Source of the DNA: Heterodera schachtii
Lineage: Eukaryota > Nematoda > Chromadorea > Rhabditida > Heteroderidae
Reading direction: 5' to 3'
Assembly: GCA_023374025.1 (NCBI GenBank)
Contig: SIJG01000006.1
Coordinates: 2,417,102 to 2,481,101 of the forward strand
DNA length: 64,000 nucleotides
A model generated the notes under the pieces. That model was not told where the DNA came from, searched no databases, and saw only the letters and a list, made by a program, of their open reading frames with translations. Positions 10,502 to 21,600 of this stretch are shown here, piece by piece. Position numbers and translations under genes: made by a program. Position 1 is the stretch's first letter; every line of letters begins with the position of its first letter.

Positions 10502-13500
10502 ATGATTAACCGCTCTCCACCATTCACCAGACAGCGAGCTCGAGATGCGGCAGCATTACAGCAACAGCAAAACGGAGTTTTAGGGAATTTAAGCGGGCCG
10601 AGTAACACCGCTAACACACAAAATCGAAATGTTTCGTTGAATAACCGGGTTGATGGTGAACTTTTAGAGTCAGAAGAAAGCATGGGATCAAACGAAATTC
10701 GAAATGCGCTTTTGAACGTCGCGGCACCGGTTGAACAGAAAGGCCAACAAGCAGCTCGAAATGAAGCGGGACGAGGCGGAGGAAATTTTGAGCAACAGCA
10801 TGTTGATGGAGGTTTGCGAATTCGATTGCAAAATGTTGGGAGAAACAACGGACAAGAGTGGCGAATTAGAAACGAAAATTTGAATGATGGCCATCGCATT
10901 TTTAATCCCGCGCCGCAAAATGTGAGACCTAGGACTTCCACCCCATACGAAAATATGTTTGAAGAGTTGCGCGTAGAGCACACCGTAGAATGCAGACCGC
11001 ACAATCAAAATTTGCAAGCAAATTTTCAAAATATGTTGAATAATGGTGTAGCTATGCAGAACCAAAGAGTTACCGCACCCACCGCTCGCCAGTCGCATCC
11101 AATTCAGCAAATTCAATCGCAACCAATTCCGCAAATGCAACCACAACAGCAGGCCCAACCCATGCCAGCCCAACCAGTTTTTCAACAAGGATTTCCTGGG
11201 TTTATGTGGGGTTATCCGGGACAATTTCCTTACGGTCCGTACCCAAATGCTTTTGGCTACCCTCCGCAGCAAAATTTTGGTTATGTAAACCCGCACCACG
11301 AACAACCACCGCCGATTTTTAATCAGCAATTTCCGCCACCAGTTTTGCAGCATGCAAATTATGCAATGGTTGTACCTAGCCAACAGCAGCCAACCGTACA
11401 AGCAAATCAGCAGCGACAAGTTTTCCAACCTGTTGCCCAGCAGCAAAACCTCCCGATTCCAAACCGTCCAAACAATTTTGGGACTCAAAATGCGGGTGCT
11501 GAAATCCGTCAAACTGAAGAAATCCGTGGTCCCGGGATGGACCAAGTCGCATATGCTCTGATTATGAGCCAAATACCTTCTTTAAAGGGAAATGAAGGCG
11601 CTGAAAAGATTAAGGAGTTTTTCAAGCGTTTTGACGCTAACACCGCTGAATGGTCCAATGCAAAACGCATTACCTCATTAGAATCAAAACTCTTTGGTCG
11701 GGCTGAGAGAGCTTTTAAGTCTGCTTGTTCCACCGAACCGTACCGATACGAGTCAATAAAACGAGAAATGTTTCGGCAGCTGGAAGAAACGGATGCCCGT
11801 GAATGGAGTGCTTTTGATCAGATAATGACCGGCATTCGACGAAAAAATGACGAGGATTTGGACAGTTTGGCTGAACGTGTCATTACCCTGGTACGGCGCG
11901 CATACCCAGGTTTGACTGATCACCTGGTCGATGATTATGGGATCAAGCATTTGATACGAACGTTCGACAATTCGGAACTGGCACTCAGTTTGGAAATGGG
12001 AAGGACACCCGGAATGACATTTGATCATTTTGTCGGGATGGCGGCGAGAGCAGAAGCGACTCAAAGGGCAACCCGTCGGATGGCATCGCAAAATGCTATT
12101 ATAAAGAGGCAAAATGAAGCGAATTCAACGGGCGGATTTTTCAACAATTCGCAAACACAGCAAACGAACGACAACCGTCCAAAATGCTACAATTGTGGAA
12201 AATTAGGCCATGTTGCCAGAAATTGCTTCAGGCGCCAAGCCGAACAAAATGGCCAAATGCGGAACTTCGAACAGAGCCCAACGACTGGCGCAAACTGTAC
12301 TCCAATGCCGAGCAACCCAAACACGAATTTTATGAGCAAACCCGAACAAAATACTAATCAGCACCGTCCTCAGCATTTTCAATCAAGAAATTTTTTGAAA
12401 CAAAATTTTCTTGTTGAAGGAAAAGAAGTGAAAGACAATGAGGACGAGGTCAAATGCACTGGTGTTCTGAACAATGAACCCGAGATGGAGGAATTTTTCA
12501 AAATTTTTTGGGAGGAGCACGAAGACAATTTTGAAGCTGCTGGCAAAAAGGAACTGTGCCTAATCGGCAAAATAATGACAACGAAAGTTACAATTTTTGA
12601 TCAACCCGCTATTTCGATGATGGATGGCGGTGCACAAGTTTCACTTATTAAGGCGGAATTTCTTAAAAATATTTTGGAAAGTCAGAAATTGGAAGGCACA
12701 AATCTCAAAATTTGGCCTAAAACCCGGAATGTCGTTGACATTAATGGAAAGCGTGTCGAGTGTTATGGAATTATTTTGTTGCCAGTTGTGAGAAGAGGTT
12801 GTGAAGCAGTTGAAATTATGTTCCACATTACGGATGCGCCTGTTGGACACCCAATTTTGTTTGGAACAAATGCACTGGGACGCCTTGGGTTCAAAATTTT
12901 TGACGCTCCCAATGGCGAATTAGTGGAATTTGAGTGTGCGGACAACAAGTCTGATTCTGTGCGTGTGATTTACAATACTTTGGTTGAACCATATTCAACA
13001 AAATTTGTTGAACTTTCAATTTCGCCGGAATTTGACGACAAAAATGTTTTGATCACTCCAAAAGAAGAGAATGACAGCGTTAGAATTGAGTCTTCTGTCG
13101 ATAAAGGCAGAAAAGGAAAAGTGATTACGGCAATCACAAATTTTTCACATAAAGCGGTAATTTTGAAACAAAATGAAGAAATTGCTGCAGTTGAAGAGGT
13201 GAAGGAAATTGCCAATGCTGATGATTGCCTTGAAGATGCGTGGCTTTATCATTCGGTGGAGATGGAAAAGCGTCGTTTTGTGGATGAGTTCAAAGCCGAA
13301 ATTGGCCAATTGGACGAGCACAAACATAACAAACTGGAATCACTTTTGCATATTTTTGCAAATATTTTCGCCTTTAATGACAGCGATCTGACCCAAACCG
13401 AAGTTGTCAAACACCATATTGACACTGACCATTCATTCCCCATCAAAAATCGTATGCGACCTGTGCCATATGCATACCGAGAAAAGGTTGCGGCCATGAT

Positions 13501-14188
13501 TCAAGATTATTTGGGTCGTGGTATCATCCGTCCATCTTTATCACCATGGGCTAGCCCAATCGTCATCGTCCCAAAAAAGGATGGCACTTTGAGGTTTTGT
13601 GTCGATTACCGAGGCTTAAATTCGGTAACCAGAAAGGACTGTTTTCCATTGCCGAACATCGAAAGAACACTTCTCATGTTGGGTGGACGAAAATATTTCT
13701 CAACTTTGGATTTCCTCTCAGGATACTGGCAAATAAAAATGTCAGAGGAATCGATCGAAAAAACAGCTTTTGTCACCGAATTCGGGCTCCATGAATTTAC
13801 CGTAATGCCATTTGGCTTATGCAACGCAGTTGCGACTTTCCAACGATTTATGTCTCAGTTATTTGGACAAATGATGAATGATTTTGTGTTTGTTTACATT
13901 GATGATGTGCTGGTGGCCTCAGAGTCGTTTGAGCAGCATTTAAAGCATTTGGAATTAGTTTTTGAACAAATCCGCGAGTCAGGACTCAAGTTAAAAATTT
14001 CCAAATGCCATTTTTGTACAGAAGAACTCCAATTCTTGGGCCATGTCTTGACGAGAAAAGGAATTAAGTTGGACGCCGACAAAACAAAGCCAATTTTAGA
14101 GCTTCCGGTTCCAAAAACCAAAAAGGAACTACATTCTTTCTTAGGTTTTATGACCTATTACCGAAAATTCATTTATTTTTTATTTTGA
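10502..14188 (+). CDS. Element A Gag-Pol, first part (Gag, protease, RT)
   Basis: The first 1,228 codons are open from ATG 10502, chosen over the in-frame ATG at 10343 because the latter lies before the leader repeats. Gag is Gln/Pro-rich (about residues 190-340), then has a capsid-like segment, and ends with one CCHC knuckle (CYNCGKLGHVARNC, near residue 562). A retropepsin-like region has DGG at the active site (near residue 706). RT carries KKDGTLRFCVDYRGLN and the catalytic YIDD (near residue 1132). The frame stops at 14188 directly after YYRKFI. Related elements continue there with the RT thumb and connection, so about 45 residues are deleted and the frame is changed. Confidence 0.85.
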   Translation: MINRSPPFTRQRARDAAALQQQQNGVLGNLSGPSNTANTQNRNVSLNNRVDGELLESEESMGSNEIRNALLNVAAPVEQKGQQAARNEAGRGGGNFEQQHVDGGLRIRLQNVGRNNGQEWRIRNENLNDGHRIFNPAPQNVRPRTSTPYENMFEELRVEHTVECRPHNQNLQANFQNMLNNGVAMQNQRVTAPTARQSHPIQQIQSQPIPQMQPQQQAQPMPAQPVFQQGFPGFMWGYPGQFPYGPYPNAFGYPPQQNFGYVNPHHEQPPPIFNQQFPPPVLQHANYAMVVPSQQQPTVQANQQRQVFQPVAQQQNLPIPNRPNNFGTQNAGAEIRQTEEIRGPGMDQVAYALIMSQIPSLKGNEGAEKIKEFFKRFDANTAEWSNAKRITSLESKLFGRAERAFKSACSTEPYRYESIKREMFRQLEETDAREWSAFDQIMTGIRRKNDEDLDSLAERVITLVRRAYPGLTDHLVDDYGIKHLIRTFDNSELALSLEMGRTPGMTFDHFVGMAARAEATQRATRRMASQNAIIKRQNEANSTGGFFNNSQTQQTNDNRPKCYNCGKLGHVARNCFRRQAEQNGQMRNFEQSPTTGANCTPMPSNPNTNFMSKPEQNTNQHRPQHFQSRNFLKQNFLVEGKEVKDNEDEVKCTGVLNNEPEMEEFFKIFWEEHEDNFEAAGKKELCLIGKIMTTKVTIFDQPAISMMDGGAQVSLIKAEFLKNILESQKLEGTNLKIWPKTRNVVDINGKRVECYGIILLPVVRRGCEAVEIMFHITDAPVGHPILFGTNALGRLGFKIFDAPNGELVEFECADNKSDSVRVIYNTLVEPYSTKFVELSISPEFDDKNVLITPKEENDSVRIESSVDKGRKGKVITAITNFSHKAVILKQNEEIAAVEEVKEIANADDCLEDAWLYHSVEMEKRRFVDEFKAEIGQLDEHKHNKLESLLHIFANIFAFNDSDLTQTEVVKHHIDTDHSFPIKNRMRPVPYAYREKVAAMIQDYLGRGIIRPSLSPWASPIVIVPKKDGTLRFCVDYRGLNSVTRKDCFPLPNIERTLLMLGGRKYFSTLDFLSGYWQIKMSEESIEKTAFVTEFGLHEFTVMPFGLCNAVATFQRFMSQLFGQMMNDFVFVYIDDVLVASESFEQHLKHLELVFEQIRESGLKLKISKCHFCTEELQFLGHVLTRKGIKLDADKTKPILELPVPKTKKELHSFLGFMTYYRKFIYFLF

Positions 14189-17049
14189 ATGAAGTCACGC
14201 TTTACTTTCCGGATTTTCAAGCCGCTATGAATGACCCGGAAAGGAAATTCATAATAATGACCGACGCCAGTAAAACAGGAATTTCCGCCGTTCTTTGTCA
14301 AGCAGATAAAGAAAACCGAATTCGCCCCATTTATTTTGCATCACGTCAATGCAATAAATACGAGTCGAAATACTGTCCGACAGAGCTCGAAGCATTGGCA
14401 GTGCGATTTGGCGTTAAAAAATTTGCGCAGTATATTACTATGATTCCAACCAAAATTTTGACTGATCACAAAGCGTTAATCCCAATGTTCAGGAGTAAAA
14501 ATGAGACCGGAAATGCCCGCGTAGATAAGTGGATAATGGAATTGAGTTCGAGATTTATTTTGGAAGTTGAATATAATCCCGGAAAAAATAACATTATCGC
14601 CGATGTACTTTCGCGGTCTGGTGGTCTGAAATCAGATGAAGTTGAAGATTCTGTTGTGATCAGTAAAATTGTTATAAGAAATGATGGAGAAAGCAATATC
14701 CATGACGGAACACCAAAAGCAGAATGGGTCGAAGCGACACGGAAAAGTGAATTGCACTATATTTACGATTTCCTGGAAAAACACAAATTGCCAGAAGATC
14801 ATAAAGACAGGCAACGAATCTTGGGCACAATTCAAAAATATTCGCTATTAAATGGTCTTTTGTATTTTAATGAGTCAAATTCGGAAAATTTTCGTCTTTT
14901 CGTGCCACAAAAATATCGGCAAAAATTGATAACTGAAAGGCATGGAGGAAAATGCGCCGGCCATTTAAGTCACAAAAAGTTGTTTGGCCAACTCGCCGAA
15001 AAATATTTTTGGCCGAACATGCGGGCGGATTGTGTTAAAGCAGTCTTAGAATGCCGAATTTGCGCCCACACGCGAAACGCGCGGTCAAACACACCAGAAT
15101 TGCGGCCAATTATTACAACGGAACCATTCGAATTAGTTTGCATGGATATTCTTTCGATTGGCATGTCCGAACGAGGAAATAAATATGTATTAGTTATGGT
15201 GGACCATTTCACCAAATATCTTATTACTGCAGCAATCCCAAACAAAAACGTTGAGTCAGTGGCTAAAGCATTTGTTGAACAATTAATCCTCGTTTTCGGA
15301 AACCCACAAAAAATTCATTCGGACAAAGGCGGCGAATTTGTTAATAAAACTGTTGCCGAAATAGCAAAAACCCTCGGAATTGAGCAAAGCACAACGGCAG
15401 GCTATGACCCAAACGCAAATGGTCAAGCAGAGCGCGCAAATCAAACAATTTTAAGCATGTTAAGGCGTTCAACGGAGTCAAATTGGTCATGGGATGACAG
15501 ACTGCCGTACATTACATTCGCTTATAATATTTCACCGTCCGAAACGACAGGGTTTTCACCGTACAATCTCATTTTTGGGCGGCCAGTAAATTTCCCATCC
15601 GAAAATGATGCTAATTTTGCCGTAAATCCTTCCTATACAATCGACGAAGAAAGTTATTTACAGCTTTTCCGAGAAAATTTGGTGAAAATATTGGAAAAGG
15701 CGAAAAATAATTCGGAAATTGCACGGAAAAAGATGGAAAACTGGTACAATTCACAGCCAAAAGTAAGACCAAACAAATACCAAAAAGGCGAACGCGTCAT
15801 GGTTAAATTTCCGGGCACCAACCAACGATCGACTCACAAAAAGTTGCGGTGGAATATATTTGGCCCTTATGAAATTACCGAAATTTCAAATTCTTCGGCA
15901 AAAGTTGTGCCAATAGACAAAAAGACGGTCGAACCAATTAGTGTGCCTTTGGAAAGATTAATTCATGCTCCTAGTGGAATCCCAAATATATGCACAGCTC
16001 CGCGCGGCAGAAATGCGTATAAAAATGTGATAAATGTGATGGCCATCTTAGAAATTTTGGAATGTGAAAATTTTGAGAATGTTGAGGCGGAAAATTTGGT
16101 GGAAAATTCGAATTCATCAGAGACGATGAAAATTTTAGTTGCTGGTGATAGAATGGAGATTGACGAGGCAAAAATCAGCTGGACAAGCATTTGTGAAGGC
16201 GGAGAGCATGTGCTTTGCAAAAAGCTACTCGCCGCAGATTTGGACCCGATTCTCGACAAGTCCCAAGGCATTGGCGCGATGACAATCCAAACGCCGCTCC
16301 AAGGGCTGCTCACTCTTTTCATTCTCCGGGCAAATATCGCCATGTCAGCGAGCAAAGAATTGCTCAAGGTGTTGTTAAAGTGGAAAAGAACGGATGGAAT
16401 TAGTAAATTGCAGGCGATTTTAAATTCGGACCCGGACTTCGAACTGATAAAATATGTCGAGGAGAGGGGAGACGCAATCCGGTCCGGAAGCTGCCCACGC
16501 AACGAAGAAGTCAAAACAATTTGGCAAAAATGGACAAATTGCTGTGCGATGGTCCACGGAAACTTGAAAATGTCCGGTTACGGTCCGATCACTTTGGAGG
16601 CGCCGATCGCTCTTTCGGAATTGCCTGAAGCAGACAGAGTTGCCTGGAAAAGAATTTTTGACTATGGCAGTTGGGCCATTGAAGAAGTACGTGCAGTCGT
16701 GGTCCATGAAAAAACGACATTGGTGGAACAACCGAGGGTCATAATCGGCGACTCCACTGGTGCACAACTCTGTGGAGGAGCGGGACACCAAATATCGGCA
16801 CATTTCATTGGGACCGTCAACGGATCAATTGGCGATATCATTCGGGCACTGGACAAGGCGGTGCTGACTTCCAAAGTTGTGGCGGCACTGATCATTTTGG
16901 GACGGGATGCCATGCTACGAGGCGAAACCGTTGCGCAAATTGCAGAAGAATGTGGACGGAATTCGTGGGATTTGTGCCAAATTCAAACATGTTCATTTTG
17001 TTTGGTTGCCACCACCGTACGTCCGAGAACAGCACACACTGTACAATGA
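14185..17049 (+). CDS. Element A Pol, second part (RNase H, integrase) with SGNH-like extension
   Basis: The frame resumes with PDFQAAMND and the RNase H segment MTDASKTGISAVLCQ. Integrase follows, with an HHCC finger (H-x-H ... CRICAHTR, about 14940-15080), DD35E-type catalytic blocks (VCMDILSI, SDKGGEF, NANGQAERAN) and a GPY motif (WNIFGPYEI). Beyond integrase the same frame runs about 340 residues further. It has a helical region and then VIIGDSTGAQ (16738), resembling block I of SGNH/GDSL hydrolases, and LIILGRDAML (about 16890) at the block III position. The frame shifts near 16960-16990 and the domain continues in the next entry. Any esterase activity is doubtful. Confidence 0.8.
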   Translation: MNEVTLYFPDFQAAMNDPERKFIIMTDASKTGISAVLCQADKENRIRPIYFASRQCNKYESKYCPTELEALAVRFGVKKFAQYITMIPTKILTDHKALIPMFRSKNETGNARVDKWIMELSSRFILEVEYNPGKNNIIADVLSRSGGLKSDEVEDSVVISKIVIRNDGESNIHDGTPKAEWVEATRKSELHYIYDFLEKHKLPEDHKDRQRILGTIQKYSLLNGLLYFNESNSENFRLFVPQKYRQKLITERHGGKCAGHLSHKKLFGQLAEKYFWPNMRADCVKAVLECRICAHTRNARSNTPELRPIITTEPFELVCMDILSIGMSERGNKYVLVMVDHFTKYLITAAIPNKNVESVAKAFVEQLILVFGNPQKIHSDKGGEFVNKTVAEIAKTLGIEQSTTAGYDPNANGQAERANQTILSMLRRSTESNWSWDDRLPYITFAYNISPSETTGFSPYNLIFGRPVNFPSENDANFAVNPSYTIDEESYLQLFRENLVKILEKAKNNSEIARKKMENWYNSQPKVRPNKYQKGERVMVKFPGTNQRSTHKKLRWNIFGPYEITEISNSSAKVVPIDKKTVEPISVPLERLIHAPSGIPNICTAPRGRNAYKNVINVMAILEILECENFENVEAENLVENSNSSETMKILVAGDRMEIDEAKISWTSICEGGEHVLCKKLLAADLDPILDKSQGIGAMTIQTPLQGLLTLFILRANIAMSASKELLKVLLKWKRTDGISKLQAILNSDPDFELIKYVEERGDAIRSGSCPRNEEVKTIWQKWTNCCAMVHGNLKMSGYGPITLEAPIALSELPEADRVAWKRIFDYGSWAIEEVRAVVVHEKTTLVEQPRVIIGDSTGAQLCGGAGHQISAHFIGTVNGSIGDIIRALDKAVLTSKVVAALIILGRDAMLRGETVAQIAEECGRNSWDLCQIQTCSFCLVATTVRPRTAHTVQ

Positions 17050-17425
17050 ACTGCTGCCGATCCTGGAAACAGTCGCTGGCGAATGGTTCATCGCGCTAAC
17101 AACGAGCGGAAGAAGTCTGGTGGAGATGTGGCGATTTGGCGAGACTTTCGACATGACACGGATTCGTTCGGATGGGAAAATTTTGACTGAGGGATTGAAA
17201 TGTTTTCGCGCTTGGATTTTCACCCAAATCCCAAATTTCCCCGATGATAATGCTCTTGGTTTTCGTCGTTCATCTCGCTCAGTTCCGTCTGTATCTGATC
17301 ACATCTCTGAATTGTCTCTCAGTCGTTCTCGCACTTCTCGACCCCACCCCTATGCTGTTCGTCACCATTATAGCTCGCAGGCTCACAGAGGCGGAAACGA
17401 GATGATCAACCGTCGTCGTCATTAA
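16950..17425 (+). pseudogene. Frameshifted end of the element A SGNH-like domain
   Basis: In the next frame the domain continues with HVHFVWLPPPYV, a long helix, and RSDGKILTEGLKCF, where SGNH proteins usually have D-G-x-H-L. The catalytic His is not at the expected place (DGKI). A Ser/Arg-rich tail ends at a stop at 17425, just before the purine tract and 3' LTR. A one-base frame change against the pol frame is required around 16960-16990. It could be a lesion, a sequencing error or a recoding site. Confidence 0.5.
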
Positions 17426-17525
17426 GCAGCACAACCTTGAACCCCACCGATCGGTTGCCGAATTGTTTTGTTTATTTTATTTGTTACTGTAAGCCGAGGG
17501 GACCGTCTTTTCTAGTGGGCGGTGA

Positions 17526-17824
17526 TGTGCTAATTGACTTCATTTCAATTTTAAATTATTTATTTCTATGGCGTTTCGTATATTTTAAGAGACTCAATAT
17601 ATTTTGTTATGTTTTGTGTTGTTGTTTTATGATTATTAATTTTGGAGAGAAATTGTGCTGGATTATTTTATTTTGTCTGTCGTCGCTATTTATTTTGTTT
17701 CGAATAAATTTAATTGTGTTTTCTTTTGTTTTGTGAAAACAGGTCGCAGAGAACTGTTGGCATTCGCCGTTTTTGACATTTGAATTGGTAAAAGACCGAC
17801 AAATTTGTTATCAATTTTCAACTT
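17526..17824 (+). repeat. 3' LTR of element A
   Basis: This 299-bp copy of the 5' LTR is preceded by a purine-containing tract (GAGGGGACC ... AGTGGGCGGTGA) and followed by ATAA, the target-site duplication. Confidence 0.9.
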
Positions 17825-17993
17825 ATAATTCAATTTCGAATTTGAGTTGATTCTCTCTGGGTTAAAATTCTTTTTACTCTTGGCCTTGTTTCTTGGTTTT
17901 AATTTTATAGCTCAATTCTCAGTCTCGACTCGTGACCAATCTCATTATTGGCCATCACTAATATTACCCTTCCCTATTCCATTCTCTCCCCAG

Positions 17994-18087
17994 GACTATG
18001 TGATGGTTGAGTTGGAATTCGCCGCCACCTTTTCCCCGCTCAATTGGTACTGTTTCGTCGTCGATGCCGCGTCCCCCGCGCTGTTTA
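17994..18087 (+). pseudogene. Gene A exon 12 (GT14), cut by an LTR-element insertion
   Basis: After a CTCTCCCCAG acceptor the exon reads DYVMVELEFAATF-SPLNWYCFVVDAASPALF, a close match to the GT14 stretch that follows the VYKDY motif. It stops in mid-codon at 18087, where the 150-bp terminal repeat of the gag-only element begins. Phase 0 fits the GC donor at 9651. The rest of this exon and any following middle exons are not found anywhere in the window. Confidence 0.75.
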
Positions 18088-18239
18088 GAATCGGTTCACC
18101 CTTCCCCAACTAATCACATATATTACACACTACATATTTTGTATTGATCAACCTTCGGAATAAAGGATATTATTCCATCCACCCGTGTAATTATGGGGAT
18201 GGGCTAAGCAAGTATGCCAAAGGGCAGCCGACATATTCA
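18088..18239 (+). repeat. Truncated 5' LTR of the gag-only element
   Basis: This 152-bp sequence starts GAATCGGTTCACCC and ends CATATTCA. It has a CGGAATAAAGG poly(A)-like signal and is followed by a TGGAGG primer-binding site. It differs from the 3' copy by one substitution and two single-base indels. Confidence 0.7.
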
Positions 18240-18301
18240 TGGAGGTCCCGCCACGGGGCAAAAATGGGGAATTAATATAGAAATAATTATTTAATGCTTT
18301 T

Positions 18302-18495
18302 TGTTAGAGAAGGAAGTAATTATTGATTAGGTGTATGACCCCACACCACTTCGCCATCTTCCCCCTCCCATTCCCCTCATTCAGTTGATTATTGTGCCCA
18401 CCATTTTGACCTCCCAATTGATTCTCTGCATTTATTTTATTATTTATTTTCTTCGGCAAATAAACTTTTATAATTTGTTATCTTCGGACATAACA
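18302..18495 (+). repeat. 5' LTR of element B
   Basis: A 194-bp LTR beginning TGTTAGAGAAGG and ending CGGACATAACA, with an AATAAACTTTT poly(A)-like signal near 18461. It appears identical to the 3' copy over its whole length. Confidence 0.95.
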
Positions 18496-18684
18496 AATTT
18501 TGGCGCAGTCAGCAAGCAACTGCACATCACCGGCAAGCAACAATCCGAGCTTTATCTCGTGCTGATATTGCTCGTGGTGGAAAATTAGAAATCTCGTGTT
18601 GATTTCTAATTTTCGCAGAACTTCAAAAACTTTTCTCTCCGTGTGAGATTAAAGTCTGCCGTGTGCAGTTCTCTTCAATTGGCC

Positions 18685-21600
18685 ATGGACGCGCAACAGC
18701 TACAGCAATTGCTCAATGCACTCCAACAAATGGTCACAAATGCCGTGCCGCAAAACGCCACACCAGCAAATTTGAGCAATGCCAATTTGGCAAGCTCCAT
18801 CGATGCTCGCCTTTCAGCGTTCCATTACAATCCGGAGGTCGGCACAACTTTTGAATGCTGGTTCAAACGGTATGGAAAATTGATCGAGGACGACGGAAGC
18901 ACTCTGCCGGAGGCCTCAAAAGTGCGACTTCTTCTCGGCAAGCTCGGGGAGGAGGAGTACAACAAATACCGCGACACAATCAGCCCAACGCAGCCGGACC
19001 AAGTGAATTGGGATGAAACCACTTCACATCTCAAAAGCCTTTTTGCCGAAACCCGCTCGCTGTTCGTCCGCCGCTACGAATGCTTTAAAATTCGACAGCA
19101 ACAAGGACAAGATGTGTCATCACTAATTGCGCAGATCAACGCCTCATGCGAAAACGCCGATCTGAGTCTGACAAAAGAACAGCTCAAATGCGTCATTTTG
19201 ATCATCGCGCTCAACGATGAACATCACGATTTGCGACAAAAGGCATTGAAAATGTTGGAGGACGCGCAGAAAAACGGCACCAACATTTCGCTTAAGAAAA
19301 TTGAAGAGGAACTTCGGGCAATTCAACTTGTCAAGGAGAGCGCCCTGTCGCTGGTCAACCCGCCAATTGTCACCAACGCCATTAACACAAGGCCGCGACA
19401 ATGGACCGACCCAGCACAAAGACAAAGCGGCACAAATCAACGGCAACATCAAAATGCCAATTCAAGTGGGAAGTCAACACAACGTGGTCGCCCAACCCAT
19501 CAGTGTGGATCGTGTGGCAAATCTGACCACTGGCGCTCCGACTGCAATTTCAAGGACGCCACTTGCCTTAATTGCAACAAAAAAGGGCACATTTCAACAA
19601 TTTGCCGTCAAAAGAAGACAAAGGCATCACAAAACAACCACCGGTCATTCCACACTGTCAAAGTGGACACACATTGCCTGCAAATTGGCACAACTCAAGG
19701 CCGATGGTGGAAATTGATCATTTTGATTAATGGAAGGCAAACTTCCATGAATGGCGACACCGGCGCTCAAGCCACAGTCATTTCCTTGCAAACATGGCGA
19801 GAGTTGGGAGAACCGAATTTGACTCCATCCGACATCGATGCCAAAAACTGCAATGACCAGCCATTCGCTTTGCTTGGCAAATTCCAATGCACCGTCCAAT
19901 TTGCCGACAAACCACCACAAATTCTGATCGCCTATGTGAGCGGCGAAGTTGGACACAATTTATTGGGGCTGCCATGGATCGAAGCTTTGGAGATCATCCC
20001 CCGCCAAATTTTATTTCCGTCCAGCAAATCGGCTGATCAGGCGACAAAAGTGATTGATCAATTTACGGCAGTGAAGCCAACACCAAACAAATCGATCAAT
20101 GATGTGTCAACGCTTACGGCGGCACTCCAAAACGATTTCCCGGAAGTTTTTGAAGAAGGACTGGGACACTGCTCAAAGGCAAAGGCGCATCTCATTTTGC
20201 AGTCGGATGCAAAGCCTGTATTCTGCCGAGCTCGTCCAATTCCACACGGCGCCATGGAAGCTGTGAATGCCGAATTGGACCGTCTCCTTCAAATTGGCGC
20301 AATAAAGCCAATCGATTTCAGTCATTGGGCCGCACCGATCTTGGCCGTAAAAAAGAAAAACGGCAAGACGAGAGTCTGCATCGACTTCTCGACAGGCCTC
20401 AACAATGCATTGGAATTGAACCGGCACCCACTGCCAAGGCCGGACGATATTTACGCCTCACTGAATGGCGCGAAATTTTTCACAAATTTGGATCTTCGCG
20501 ATGCGTATTTGCAAATGGAAATGGATGAAGAATCCAAGCAATTGTGTGCGATCAACACACATCGAGGGCTTTTCCAATGCCAACGCCTGCCGTTCGGAGT
20601 TAAATCGGCACCGGCAATATTTCAGCATTTGATGGACCAAATTTGTGCCGGTATCCCAGGTGTTTTCGCGTATCTTGACGATGGATTAATCGCCACAAAA
20701 ACGCTTGATCAACACATCACGGCACTGTACACTCTTTTTGGACGCATAAAAGAATATGGTCTTCGCATCCAACTGGACAAATGCAAATTTTTGCAGCCCG
20801 AACTTTTGTTCCTTGGGCATATTGTGTCAGCAAATGGCATTCGTCCTGACCCATCGCGTTCGGACGCTATTCGTAAAATGCCCGCACCGATCGACAAAAG
20901 CACGCTCCGATCATTCTTGGGAGCTTTGAATTATTATGGCAGATTTGTGAAATGCATGCGTGAATTGCGTGCACCGCTCGACAAACTCCTCCAAAAGGAC
21001 GTAGTTTGGAATTGGACGTCCGAACAGCAAAATGCTTTTGAAAAAGCAAAGGAAACGATGACATCCGACCTTCTGCTGACCCATTACGACCCGGCACGCC
21101 CAATCGTCGTATCAGCAGACGCCTCTAAGGATGGAATTGGCGCCACATTAAGCCACACATTCCCTGACAAAAAGGAAAAAGTGGTGGAACACGCAGCATG
21201 CACATTGACAGCAGCGCAACAAAACTACAGCCAAATTGAAAAAGAGGCACTGGCCATTGTGTTCGCCGTTCAAAAATTTCACCGCATGGTGTATGGCCGT
21301 AAATTCATTTTGCAAACGGACCACAAGCCTTTATTGGCTATTTTTGGCTCCAAAAAGGGCATCCCGATTTATGCCGCGAGCCGTCTTCAACGCTGGTCCA
21401 TGATTTTGGCGAATTACGATTTTGAAATTCGCTATGTCAACACGACATCATTTGGCCAAGCCGACGTTTTGTCCCGGCTGATTGCTAATTATTCGCGTCC
21501 AGAGGAGGACATCCTGATAGCAAACATTTGCGCGGACACAGATTGCTACATCAATTCTGTTTTCGAAAGCAGAATGGATCAACTCCCAGTGACAACCACC

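Larger units (their letters stand above)
9893..17824 (+). mobile_element. Full-length Ty3-like LTR retrotransposon (element A), pol damaged
   Basis: The element has LTRs at 9893-10194 and 17526-17824 and is flanked by the target-site duplication ATAA (9889-9892 and 17825-17828). A TGGCGCTCC-type primer-binding site lies at the 5' LTR end and a purine tract (about 17488-17525) before the 3' LTR. LTRs differ only by about three single-base indels, so insertion is recent. The order gag, protease, RT, RNase H, integrase is Ty3/Metaviridae-like. A post-integrase extension resembles an SGNH hydrolase. The RT thumb/connection is deleted. It lies in the GC-AG intron of gene A, same strand. Confidence 0.9.

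Noticed and set aside
18331..18588. Open frame in the element B LTR (also in the 3' copy)
   Set aside because: It lies in LTR and leader DNA, is identical in both LTRs and has no protein signal.
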